From Zychaea mexicana (Eukaryota > Mucoromycota > Mucoromycetes > Mucorales > Lichtheimiaceae), in NCBI RefSeq assembly GCF_025766255.1, contig NW_026516732.1, forward strand, positions 124,001 to 188,000: a DNA stretch of 64,000 nt. Reading direction: 5' to 3'. The translations under genes and the position numbers were made by a program. Numbering within the stretch: the stretch's first letter is position 1; each line of letters opens with the position of its first letter. Below, piece by piece: positions 22,168 through 32,441 of this stretch. Under the pieces are notes generated by a model. That model ran no database searches and was not told where the DNA came from. It was given only the letters and a program-made list of their open reading frames with translations.

Positions 22168-23859
22168 ACTGTATTTTTCCTAACACACACACAAATATAC
22201 ACACATACACTCGCTTGCTCCATCCACAACATTATATCCTCCTATACCATGTTCTGTTCTTTTTTCCTTCTTTTAAATACATATTGAATAAATAGCCTAT
22301 CTTGTCAATAACTCATATAAAGACTTTTACATATGCCATTACCATATCATAGCAATCTCTATACAATAACATTTGTCTCACTAGAAACGACAAGTATTAC
22401 AGTGCTCCCTTCAATTTAAAATGTAAATGCAACTGTACTGGATAATAAAGAGACATCGATTTTTTTAATTCTAATGACCACCTTTTTCTTTCGTGTAATT
22501 TTATGCTTAAAATGTATACACATGGTAATATAATCATATGGGATTGAAATCACATAGGATTGAAAAAACACATACTTTGACAGACAACTTCAAGACCTTG
22601 GATTACCTGTCTGTAATCATTTATGACAGCTGCTGAAGTTGTAAGCGAAATCGCTAGTGGTGGAAATGTTGTTACATTGGAAGGAAAAAGTCAGTGATTA
22701 TATCAAAATGAGACAGCCCATGCCTGTGGAGTGTAGTTACTCAGAATGCTACGTCCACCGAGAAATATGATCATGCTAAGGTCCATTGCCTTTGGTATTA
22801 TGGTACGCTTATATTATATTATTCCTCCATTACATGTATCGTAGAAAGATATGTATTGCAGCACTGTTTTGTAAATATGTTTTTGTGTACAGATATATTT
22901 CGATTGAAGATTGAAGTACCTTTAAGAAAAACTTTATGCAGGTACTATAGATATCTTTGTTTTATTGATTCATTATTATATACTGAAATTAATCCACCCA
23001 GCGTCAAGATAATGCTTCCCTACACTGATGAGGCTGACTTGAAGAATTTCGCAAGCACAGTTGGAGTTATCGTTAGAATGGCGTAAAGAATGCGGAAGCT
23101 TTGACACAAAAAACGATTAATATAGTCGCAATCTGGTTTATACTCTTAACCCGATTAATCTTCTTGTCGTGCCTGTGAACTCCCTTTAGCCTTTCACACA
23201 TTGATCACTTTCCACCACTTTTGTAACGACAATTCAATTATCACTGTTTTCACCGCTGTCTTTGTAATCACATCCATCCATCCATCCATTCACTAACTCT
23301 TCACTTGTTTGAGCTAGCACTGTAGCATCATTCTACCACTTCCTTAGACCACCTTTTGAACCTCCTGTACATCATTATTATGAACTACTTTGGAAATTTT
23401 GATCACTACTTTGAACCAAACGAGCTATCCTGTAAATTTGTCGAATAAACAATGACCTACGTTGTAATCGATATACACCACACCAACGTGTAGCATAAAA
23501 TATCCCCCCTTCACCTCCATTTATATTATATACAAGTGTCAGAATGATAGTACATGATGTTGGATTTTAGAGAAAACCTTTTATTTAGCCGTGGCACAAT
23601 TATAGTGTATCGCCTAGAAGTTCTGTACTTGTAACCGGCAAAATCTTCTTTTGGAATTTTCATAAAGCTATTGATACAAGTAATAAAATAGGCCCTTTCT
23701 TTACGCAAATTACTACTTCTCATGACTTTAATTACTGAATTTAAGTGGGTGCAACAAAAGCTATACAAATTGAGTTGAGCACGGGACATATACTCCAGCT
23801 TCTTTATCTGTCCTCTTGCCTTCATTTCAATCGTCGATCTGCCATTCTTGTGTTTTCAG
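22168..23859. other. A/T-rich spacer
   Basis: No supported gene. A plus-strand open frame at 22856-23086 and a minus-strand one at 23526-23825 lack recognisable features. A CATC/CCAT run lies at 23273-23290. The first 250 bp hold the 3' region of the AVT3-like gene. Confidence 0.4.
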
Positions 23860-24545
23860 CTTCTTTTTCTAGTTCCTGCGCCTCTTTTGGTGAAGCGTAG
23901 CGTTGTAAAGGTCCCGGCGTTCACGACACTGGCGGTTATGCCCAGTTTCTCGATAGGTGGGATACCGTCCTCGGCCAGTCCAGAGAAGCACCAGGCTGGT
24001 TTCCTTGTAAAATTCTTTAACTTGTTTGCCAGCTACAGTGAGGGTCACAGCGATAGCGGGGTCGTCACCCAACAGCAAATGTCTATTGAGGTTGAGGCCA
24101 GACCAACTGTTTTGGCTTTGCTGTAGGACTATGTCATGCTACAGAGGGAAGGATAAGAGCCAGCAAAATATCTAGATAACAAACAATCATTAAACACGTT
24201 AAAATTGTCAATATACCTGGCGCACGCGAGCCTCTCGCGTCATTGTCTCCTCAGACGCCTGCTTATTTGTTATGTGAAGCTTCTGTATAGAGTTTCGTGC
24301 GCGCAATTTTTGGCCTTCCAAGCTGTATTTGCAGCAGTAGACGCAACAGTAACCCATGGCTCATCATCAGTGATATCGTGTTCCTCGTCGTCCTCCATAA
24401 GCCTTTTCGCCTTTCGTCTTTGGTAAACTGCGTGGCGATGCTGCTTAAGGGCGCTGCTGTAGCTGGCCTGGATATCGGTGATTTGTTCGGCTTAGCCATT
24501 CAGCCTCGGTAGTCTTGGCCTTCTTTTGTGTTTCTGTGAGCTTTT
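23860..24545 (-). pseudogene. Frame-broken coding relic, family unknown
   Basis: Read on the minus strand, several protein-like pieces appear in order but in different frames. They are KKAKTTEAEWLS, then (shifted) ITDIQASYSSALKQHRHAVY with an acidic stretch and DDEPWVTVASTAANTAWKAK. After a gap with a GTATAT donor-like site come WSGLNLNRHLLLGDDPAIAV with QVKEFYKETSLVLL, and in another frame PPIEKLGITASVVNAGTFTT. The composition is far more protein-like than the flanks. At least two frame changes cannot be explained by good introns. It resembles remains of a transposon-borne or fast-evolving gene; no catalytic motif is recognised. Confidence 0.35.
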
Positions 24546-25740
24546 TTTAGCTTTATAGATAACTGACTGTGATTGTTTTGCTTTATCCCGAAAATCAGTT
24601 CACCCAGCGAAGCATTCACGTACATTAACGTCCAGTTCGGCTGAAGACCTCACCAAAAATTTTAAGCCAAGTGGAATGAACTTACCCAGGCGGTTATACT
24701 GTCGAATGGACGGCAAGATGAAGAAAAATACGTCCATCATCTGGACAAGTACTTACTACAGTGTAAAGTGAGTCAAATTACGCAGTATCATCATTATTTA
24801 ATGATGTGTTTAATGCTTACCATCATAAATTCAAGATCTACGATCAAAGACACTAGAGGCGTTGGGGCTCGAAGAAGCAAATTCTGGACCTCTTGTATCA
24901 ATTGTTTTCCTTTGATACTTCGCTTAAAAAAAAGCATTTACAGATGTAACCAGCTCCGAGCGTAAATTGGGGATGGACGAATCCTGACAACAGATGAACC
25001 AGTATGTTATTAATATCATGGGTTCCTAATCAAACTTTCATTAGCAAAGAAATCGCGTTGCGTTGACATTGTAGGACCGCCTAATTCAATGCATCGCCAT
25101 CACTGGAACCAGTTACCCTTTTGTTGTCATCCGTTTTGACAGGAACCCAAAAAAAAGTGGATTCCATGTATGAATCCTAGTATCTTAAATGCAAATCACT
25201 TTTGTTCGATAACGGAAACGACAGAAAATCATATTGCTCTTTTCATTATCCAATTAACGAACTTATATATGCACCTATTAGTGATGCTCATTTTGATGGA
25301 GATCAATGTCGTTTTGTTGTCAACTTGTCAGTTAAAATTGTCGGTCTAAATCTTATCAATGTCAAGTTGGGCTCTTGTGCAACTGTCAGCAATCGGGGTT
25401 TTAGGGGGGGGGTAACCAAGTACTAAAGCCATCATGATGCAGTGTCATCATCATATATTTCTCCAAGTCTACCCTCGTTGATGCGGACAACAACGACAAT
25501 CGACGAGAATAAGAGGCAGTGACGATGTATCGTTCTATCAGCTAAAGAGAGGGGCGAGATCGGACTCATAGGTTACAGACATACATTTCACCAAATTTAA
25601 ATGATTTTTTTTTATCGGACCGACGCCGCCGATCCCGCAAAACGCCTCCTGTGTAGTGCATACACTTTGTACCTATCCTGTTGACAGATCTTGTTGCACA
25701 ACCTATACCCTTCTTTTTTCCCTTTTCCATCGAGATAAAA
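24546..25740. other. Spacer upstream of the bestrophin-like gene
   Basis: A/T-rich. A plus-strand open frame at 25202-25426 (74 residues) has no family. A G-run occurs at about 25405. The last 150 bp contain a pyrimidine-rich leader ahead of ATG 25741. Confidence 0.4.
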
Positions 25741-27343
25741 ATGGATCACGATCCTCCTCCCCACTATTACCGTGAACGATGGCAACGTCAGCTCTCTCAA
25801 TATCCTGATGTTTTACGGTAAAACTGGCCAAACTCTCTGTTCCTCGTCTTGTCTGTTTGTTTCGCAATCTCGTCATTAACTAATTCATAAAAACCTTTTT
25901 CTTTTCTTATTTTCGTTTGGTGATTCAACGGTCGTGGTGCATTCCATTTGCAACATTTAGTTGGAGGGGATCGGTAAAGCTCATTACTGCTACTGCAATC
26001 ACTTCAGTTGAGCGACGTTTTAAAGTATAAAGTGACTTTATTAGGTCTGGCCTAGCATTCTTCCATTGATTGCATTGACTGGCCTTTACGCATATGCAGT
26101 GGCTTACGCGTATCTTTCACTTCAATATACCGGTGTCGCCTTGAGTAATTCTGTAGGCAAGTAGTAGCGCCCGTCTATACACACTGTTTTCAAGGAGGGC
26201 ACCCTGTTGGGCGTGCCTCTCCTGAATGCAGATAAACCGAAAACATATTTTGTTGCTAACTGTAAAACACACAAATTCATTTTAAAAATAGTTCCTGCGT
26301 TGTCAGTCGTATTGGGTCTTCTCTTGGCATTTCGCGCCAACACCTCGTATGCTCGATACTATGAAGGCAGACAACTCTGGGAAACCCTAGTGAGCCGTAC
26401 GCGTAACCTGGCACGCCTCATATGGACCTCCATTCCAGAGCGAACACAGAACGACCATTCGGAGAAAATGCGGTGCATGAAACTGCTATTGGCGTTTGCG
26501 GTTTCAACAAAGCACCACATTCGTAATGAATTGGGATGCGACTACTATGATCTGGACTCACTTCTTCCACCCAACTGGGTGCCTGCAGCTGCTGACGAGG
26601 CGTTTTTGGGCGAGCCGTTGTCACCGAGTAGTTATGGAGAAGAACAACGTCAAGTGACGAGTTTGGACAGCGCGGCTGTAGCTGCGGCCTTACAGACGCA
26701 AGCAGCCATGTTTTCGTCGGATGAGGATTTGCCTGACGTGGAAGACGCGACTGGGACAGTGGACATGTCCTTACCACTGGAGATCTTGTTCCGAATGGGC
26801 TTGTACGTGCAACAAGCCAAGAGCGTAGGCAGGATCGACGGTATCTTTTCAAACAGTATCATTGGGCATCTGAATCAGATGAATGATTGTTTGGCTGGCC
26901 TGGAGCGGATCGCGAATACCCCGATTCCCGTGTCTTACCGCATCCATCTGTAAGTTTAAAGAGGGTTTCTCGCGCTGGCTCAGGTTTATTAAAGTTTTTT
27001 GGAGCGGATTAGAAAACAATCGTTGGCATTGTACCTAGCAGCCGTTCCGTTTACACTGGTGGCTCAGTTGCGTTGGTGGATGGTGCCCACAGTGATCCTT
27101 GCGTCGTTTACGATGTACGGTATTGATGCCATCGGCGCTGAGATCGGTAAGCAGGCGGTCTTGATACTGTAGACAGGAAAGGAACAGAGAAAGAGAACTG
27201 AATTGGGCATGGCTTAAATAGAAAACCCTTTTGGATACAACCCGAATGATCTGCCGCTGAATCAGTTTTGCGATGGACTTCGGAAAGAGATTGAATTCAT
27301 CGTCTATCACTTGCCGTGTGAAACAGAAGACACGCTCAAATAA
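25741..27343 (+). CDS. Bestrophin-like anion channel (RFP-TM/YneE family)
   Basis: Membrane protein of the bestrophin/UPF0187 family, chloride or anion channels in animals, plants and bacteria; localisation in fungi is unclear. Six exons close exactly in frame: 25741-25817, 25961-25973, 26045-26156, 26292-26949, 27013-27146, 27222-27343, giving 371 residues. Exon 2 is only 13 nt and supplies WRGS of the conserved RWRGSVWPSIL start. TM1 is LPLIALTGLYAYAVAYAYLS. Exon 4 begins with the family core SVVLGLLLAFRANTSYARYY followed by EGRQLWETLVSRTRNLARL. Next come a low-complexity acidic insert, then the TM3-4 region (ALYLAAVPFTLVAQLRWWMV) and the hallmark EIENPFGYNPNDLPL near the end. The third intron (26157-26291) has a GC-AG donor, G|GCAAGT. 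These junctions rest on family fit and phase, not transcripts. Confidence 0.88.
26157..26291 (+). other. GC-AG intron in the bestrophin-like gene
   Basis: The donor reads G|GCAAGT, the optimal form of the known GC-AG class, and the intron ends aaaatag. Splicing here restores SNSV|VPALSVVLG in frame; no GT site nearby does. A branch-like tgctaac lies about 35 bp before the acceptor. Confidence 0.75.
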
Positions 27344-28165
27344 ACACAAATGACGTAGTGGTAGCTTCTCTTCTTTCTTGGAGAACTTTTCCAGTGGTAT
27401 CATATTCCCAAGCTGTGTAGCACGACCACACGCTTGCTCCTATCCTCCCACGCCAGTTTCCTTTCTTTTTTTCCTTTTGGTGAGTTTAAAGTATGGTGAC
27501 AGTTGAGATCACTATCACCACCACCATCATCATCATCACCAGAACCATGTCTGATGTGCCTAAACCTTTTAACGCGGATCTGTGCCGTCCCCTTTTCCCC
27601 AACCCAGCCCCCATGACACTCATCTTGCACTTGTTACCGAGAAACACAGCATGCACGTAAATGTAAACAAAAGTCAAAGAACGGGGGCTGTCCGTGGGGG
27701 TGATTCCGAGCTTATCGCTCGCATGTATGTACATTTTAGGGCAAGATTGGTTTTTTTTTCGTTTTGCAACCCAGTAAATTGGTCGGTCGGTTGCTTGGTT
27801 ACTTGCTTGGTTACTGCCTTGTGGGGAAGCTTCTCTTTCACTTCTTATTGTTGCGTTTTCGTTGCACGCCTGATTTGTAAAGCTCGACGCCACGCTTTTG
27901 GTGTGTTCCTGGTTTATACACATTCCCACACCACACAAGACAAAACGGAAACCCATGTCAATCATCCCCGTCGAAACAGTAGCAGCGAGTCGACCAATGG
28001 AGAAAAAGAGAGAGCAAGGACACTAAAAGATTTGAGACAGGCCAAATAAGGTTGTGTGCGGATTTGCAAAAGACCATTGGTTCCTTCGGACGGGGCTACC
28101 TCCGCCGGATCCCGATGGTGGGACCCCTCTCTGGCTTTGTGTGTGGAGACAGAGACAGAGACTGA

Positions 28166-28202
<37 letters not shown>

Positions 28203-28522
28203 GGCACTCCTCAATACAGACAAAAGAAATTCCTCTGCTTTTTTCCTTCTTTCGTCCTTTAGCTTTCTTCTTTTTCTCACTTGTTTTTTCTTCTTCTTTC
28301 CGCTTTTTTTCTCTTTGCTCTTCTTTAAAACTACTTTTCCTCCACTCCCGCCCATTTTTTCCTATTGAAAAAAGGTTTACATGTGAGTAGCCCGCTCCAT
28401 TCTGTTCGATTTGAACCCTCTAGACAACTACCATAGGCCCTCCAACAACATCAACAGCAACAATACCGCTTCTCTCATCATTGTATCATCCTAACAACTG
28501 GGGCCTTCTTTGTAGGGCAACC
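27344..28522. other. Spacer and long low-complexity leader of the double Zn2Cys6 gene
   Basis: Contains a CAT/CAC run (27515-27545), repeated ggtcggttgcttggttac-like sequence near 27781, a (GA)n microsatellite at about 28145-28201 and a long T/C-rich tract to 28370. A splice-acceptor-like ctttgtag ends at 28515, so the 5' leader may contain an intron. Long open frames here (for example 27486-27965 minus) follow from the low complexity and are not supported as genes. Confidence 0.45.
28145..28201. repeat. (GA)n / (GAGACA)n microsatellite
   Basis: Alternating gagaca and pure ga runs over about 55 bp, upstream of the double Zn2Cys6 gene and probably in its leader or promoter. Confidence 0.85.
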
Positions 28523-29827
28523 ATGCCACCACCACCTAGTCCACCCAATCGGAACGTGCTGGTTGATCGCTGCTCTTCGCTGCGTGGGTGCGAGCCATGC
28601 AAGCGTAGAAAACGGGTCTGCAACGGACAGCGGCCGTGTGGCAACTGCCAAGAGACCAGCCAGGAATGCGTCTACAGCGTAGTGTCGGACTACTCACGGA
28701 GCGTTTTCACGACGAATAGCGCGCGCCGACTAAGTTCGGGCTCAGCCTGTGAGACCTGTCGCCGACGCAAGACAAAGTGCGATGGCGGTAACCCGTGTGC
28801 ATACTGTGTCAATGCAGGCTTCGAGTGCAACAATAACTCGGAGCGCCGTAAACGGGCTCAAGCACATGCTGCCCAAGCCCAGGCTCAGGCTCAAGCGGCT
28901 GCCGCGGCGGCCCATGCTGCTGCTTCTTCTGCTTCTGCTGCACAAGGTGGAGGACCTGCAGCTGTGGCAGCAGCAGCAGCGGCAGCAGCAGCATCGTCAC
29001 AGGGTCAAGACGGCGATCATCATGCCATGGATCGCATCGAGGACCGCCTTCGTCGTATCGAAAAGCTAATGACAGCATTTACCCCCAGCAGTCCCTTGAG
29101 CAGATCATCTTTCACCGCTGGCAGCGGCGAGCAGCAAACTGTGGGCACTGTAGCCTCACGCAAACTGTCATCACCCCATCCGCCACCTCCACCGTCGAGT
29201 GCTTCTGGCTCGTCAGTCAGACAGCATCGACATTCCGTCCAAGGCATCAGCGTCGCCAAGGAGCAGGCCGCCTTACGATCCATCCTCAGAGGTAAGACTC
29301 TTCTTCGGAAATATATTTCTTGTGTACAACACCAACCTGGAGACGTTTTCAGGTACAGCAGCCGTTACGGCAACGGAAGCAGCAGCAGCTGCAGCAGGCA
29401 CAGCAGCATCGTCTCCACCGTCGTCCCCGCCACTCTCTCCTAGCAACAAGACATCCATCACGTCATCCATGCTCAACCTGTCCTTGTCGCCTTCCTCTTC
29501 GACCTCTTCGAATCAGTCCTCGAGTGAAGGATGTCTGTCGCCAAGCGGAGAATGGAAACAGTCAACGCCGATCCCGAGTTTGATGGGTACCGTATACATT
29601 GCTCCCGAACCTCCTTTTTGTGATCTGCCTTTTTTTCCAAGGAAGATTCTCATACGTACTCTTTCTCTATCGTAGATCAACTTTCGAGACGAACATTTGC
29701 CCCAGCAGCCATGGACTATATGCAGTTCCCGATCTATCCGCTTTCTTCCACGCCACCCAAGCCTACAGCCTCGCCCGATTATCCCCACCCTCATCACCAG
29801 CAGCACCAGCATCAACACAGAGAGTAG
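28523..29827 (+). CDS. Transcription factor with two tandem Zn2Cys6 clusters
   Basis: Fungal-type binuclear zinc cluster regulator, nuclear by inference. Three exons (28523-29291, 29353-29586, 29676-29827) give 384 residues. Two complete clusters are present, both with spacing C-x2-C-x6-C-x5-C-x2-C-x6-C. The first has cysteines at residues 23, 26, 33, 39, 42 and 49 (GCEPCKRRKRVC); the second at 76, 79, 86, 92, 95 and 102 (ACETCRRRKTKC). Each has the basic RR-K patch between Cys 2 and 3. After them come Ala/Gln-rich runs, a short amphipathic stretch (MDRIEDRLRRIEKLM) that may serve as a dimerisation helix, and Ser/Pro-rich low-complexity sequence to a His/Gln-rich end. No fungal-specific middle homology domain is visible, so the protein is short for this class. 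Targets are unknown. No neighbouring pathway genes suggest a role. Confidence 0.88.
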
Positions 29828-30266
29828 TGTGTCTTCGTACTACCATGTAACTATTCCAGACGGCTGCTGCGGACCCTCTTTTCTTTCATTTTCTTCTAAT
29901 TGCCTTCTTCTCTACTATTATGTCCATAATATCGTTTTGTAAATTTTTGTTTTTCCTTTTTCTTTTTTGTATATCTTTTGACTCACCTGTATTTCAAACA
30001 AAAAATGACGCAGCACATGCTCTATGCTATAAAACGTGTCACCCACCACTCACACTATACAGACACAGACACACCTATCACAGAAACCACAATACAAAGC
30101 CTGTATCTTTTATGGCGGGAAGGGGGTGTGGGATCTGGCTATCTCACCTTCCGTTCGCTAACATGAACGAGTGACTGCGACTGACTCAGAAATTTACACT
30201 TTTTGACATTTTAACAAAAAAAAGAGAAGGGAGCCCAAAACCACCTTGGTGTTTTACACATACAAC
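29828..30266. other. Spacer between the zinc-cluster gene and SES1
   Basis: T-rich 3' region of the preceding gene to about 29980, then a short spacer and the SES1 promoter. Open frames at 29920-30174 have no features of a gene. Confidence 0.45.
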
Positions 30267-31714
30267 ATGCTCGACATTAATCTTTTACTAGAAGACCGTG
30301 GTGGCAATCCTGAAATTATCAAGGAATCGCAACGGAGACGTGGTGGCTCCGTTGAAGTTGTCGACGAAATTATTGCCTTGTACAAAGAATGGGTCAAGAG
30401 TAAGTTGCTTTTCCCGTTCACCTTGAACTTGTTGATCCGCGAAACCATGCCCCGGTATAATACTTATCGTGCAGTGAATTAGCTCAATTTTTGAGCGATC
30501 AGAAAAACAAGGAAATCAATGCCGTGCAGAAGGAAATTGGCAAAAAGTTCAAAGCCAAGGAAGATGCCAGCGATTTGTTGAAACAAAAGGAAGAGTTGCA
30601 AAAGGCCAAAGAAAAGCTGATTGCCGAAGCCAAAGAAGGCGAGACGTCGTGGAAGGACAAGCTGGCAACGTTGGGCAACGTTGTGCACGCGTCGGTCCCG
30701 ACATCCATGGACGAGGACAACAATGAGGTGATTCGCACATACAACCACAACGACGTCGAACCTGTGAAACGCACGGATATCTTGTCGCATCACGAAGTGT
30801 TGGCCCGTTTGGATGGCTACGACCAGGACCGTGGTGCCAAAGTTGCTGGTCACCGTGGCTATTTCTTGACCGGCGTCGGTGTGGATCTGAACTTGGCCAT
30901 GATCAACTATGGTCTGTCCTTCTTGGCCAGACGCGGCTACAAAAAGTTAATGACGCCCTTTTTCATGAACAAGGATATGATGGCCAAAACCGCCCAATTG
31001 AGCCAGTTTGACGAGGAATTGTACAAGGTCTCTGCCGATGGTGACGACAAGTACCTCATTGCTACCTCTGAACAGCCCATTTCTGCTTTCCACTCGAACG
31101 AATGGTTTGAAAAGCCCGCCGAGCAGTTGCCCATCAAATACGCAGGCTACTCGACCTGTTTCCGTAAAGAAGCTGGCGCTCACGGCAAGGATACCTGGGG
31201 CATCTTCCGTGTCCACCAGTTTGAAAAGATCGAGCAGTTTGTCCTGACCGACCCTGAAAAGTCCTGGGAAATGTTCGATGACATGATCAGCCATTCCGAG
31301 GATTTCTTCCAGAGCCTGGGCTTGTCTTACCGTGTCGTCGCTATCGTCTCGGGCGCCTTGAACAATGCTGCTGCCAAAAAGTACGATCTGGAAGCCTGGT
31401 TCCCATTCCAGGGTGAATACAAGGAGTTGGTTTCGTGCTCCAACTGTACCGACTACCAGTCTCGCCGTCTCGAGATCCGTTGCGGTGTCAAGAAGATGTC
31501 TGACCGTGAAAAGAAGTATGTCCACTGCTTAAACTCGACTTTGTGCGCTACTGAACGTGCCATTTGCGGTCTGTTGGAAACCTGGCAGCGTGAGGATGGT
31601 TTGGAGGTCCCACCACCTTTGGTTCCTTACATGGATGGTCGTACCTTCATCCCATATGCCAAGGAACTCAATACCACTCCCAAAAAGGATGCCACCAAGG
31701 CTAAGAAGAAATAA
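30267..31714 (+). CDS. SES1: Seryl-tRNA synthetase, cytosolic
   Basis: Class II aminoacyl-tRNA synthetase charging tRNA-Ser (and tRNA-Sec where present) with serine. Two exons, 30267-30399 and 30483-31714, give 454 residues, close to the yeast length. The N-terminus MLDINLLLEDRGGNPEIIK is the family start. The first intron ends gaattag, which gives WVKTQFLSDQKNKEI; an earlier AG would give an immediate stop. A long coiled-coil arm follows (KEEL..AKEKLIAEAK). The catalytic domain has motif 1 region GYKKLMTPFFMNKDMM, the TSEQP serine-site loop, motif 2 in FRKEAGAHGKDTWGIFRVHQ and the SCSNCTDYQSRRLEIRCG segment. Motif 3 is near the GLLETWQREDG end. A Lys-rich tail (KKDATKAKKK) ends the protein. 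AATAAA lies at 31723-31728. The convergent small gene's stop is only 61 bp away. Confidence 0.97.
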
Positions 31715-31774
31715 ATGAAATAAATAAAGTTCTGTATAGTTTGTTTTAATTTTTTATTAATGATATTAATTTCC

Positions 31775-32160
31775 CTACTTTTCAATGCGGGTCAACATCA
31801 TGTACAACTGGTTGTGGATTTTGGAAAGTTCCTGTCACCGCATCAATTGCCACAAGTCAGCTATCGCATTTTTCAATATTTCCTCTCAAAGTGCCATGTA
31901 CTTACATCGGCAACGACACCTTGACCAGGATGCTCATAACTAAACAAACCAAAGAAGTGTGTCAGGATCTTTACAAGGTAACAAACAAGCCCAAATATTT
32001 ACGGATCATCTTGCCAGTTAGAGCACTGCGGTGACCGATCATCAACGATGCCTTCATTGTATTCTTGATCAATGCAGTTTAGCTTTTCTTGCAAGTTCCG
32101 GACGTCGTCCTCTGTATATTTATGCTGAGCAATCTCGTCGCTCTCTTTGGCAACAGCCAT
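31775..32160 (-). CDS. 82-residue three-exon gene, unknown conserved-looking product
   Basis: Too short in each exon to stand out, but the pieces join exactly. Exon 1 is 32160-32003, exon 2 31939-31906 (34 nt), exon 3 31831-31775, with GTAAAT and GTAAGT donors and TTTAG and GACAG acceptors. The product begins MAVAKESDEIAQHKY, is acidic through QEYNEGIVDDRSPQCSNW, then DDPYEHPGQGVVADELSK and ends with an amphipathic helix-like HNQLYMMLTRIEK. No signal peptide or membrane segment. The regular phase and good splice sites argue it is real. I do not recognise the family; a small subunit of a larger complex is possible but is guesswork. It is tail-to-tail with SES1, so their 3' untranslated regions probably overlap. 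Confidence 0.6.
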
Positions 32161-32441
32161 AATTTTATGATGGATTTGCTCTTTTTACGAAAGCGTAATA
32201 TATAACAGTTAAATTCTTTATTTCACCTATGTACACAAGCGATAACGCCGTGTTTCTATCGTGTCTTCTTCAAGTATAGAAAACATATAAATACCAAGAT
32301 CTTTGCGCATGTTTTCTGAGAATCAAATGGAACAAGGTAGAAAGGCATGCAAATATAAACAGTATTACTTTTTATATGATTGAATAGTTTGTTACAAGGG
32401 TATTATGGTATTGCATTGTTGCATCATAGATTAAATCAGTT

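Noticed and set aside
27486..27965. 159-residue minus-strand open frame
   Set aside because: Covers CAT/CAC and other low-complexity repeats, ends in a Met/Val run from those repeats, and has no family features.
28023..28368. Ser/Leu- and Lys-rich open frames on both strands
   Set aside because: They are readings of the GA and TC microsatellite tract.
30947..31525. 192-residue minus-strand frame opposite SES1
   Set aside because: Antisense shadow of the synthetase catalytic domain, helped by biased codon use.
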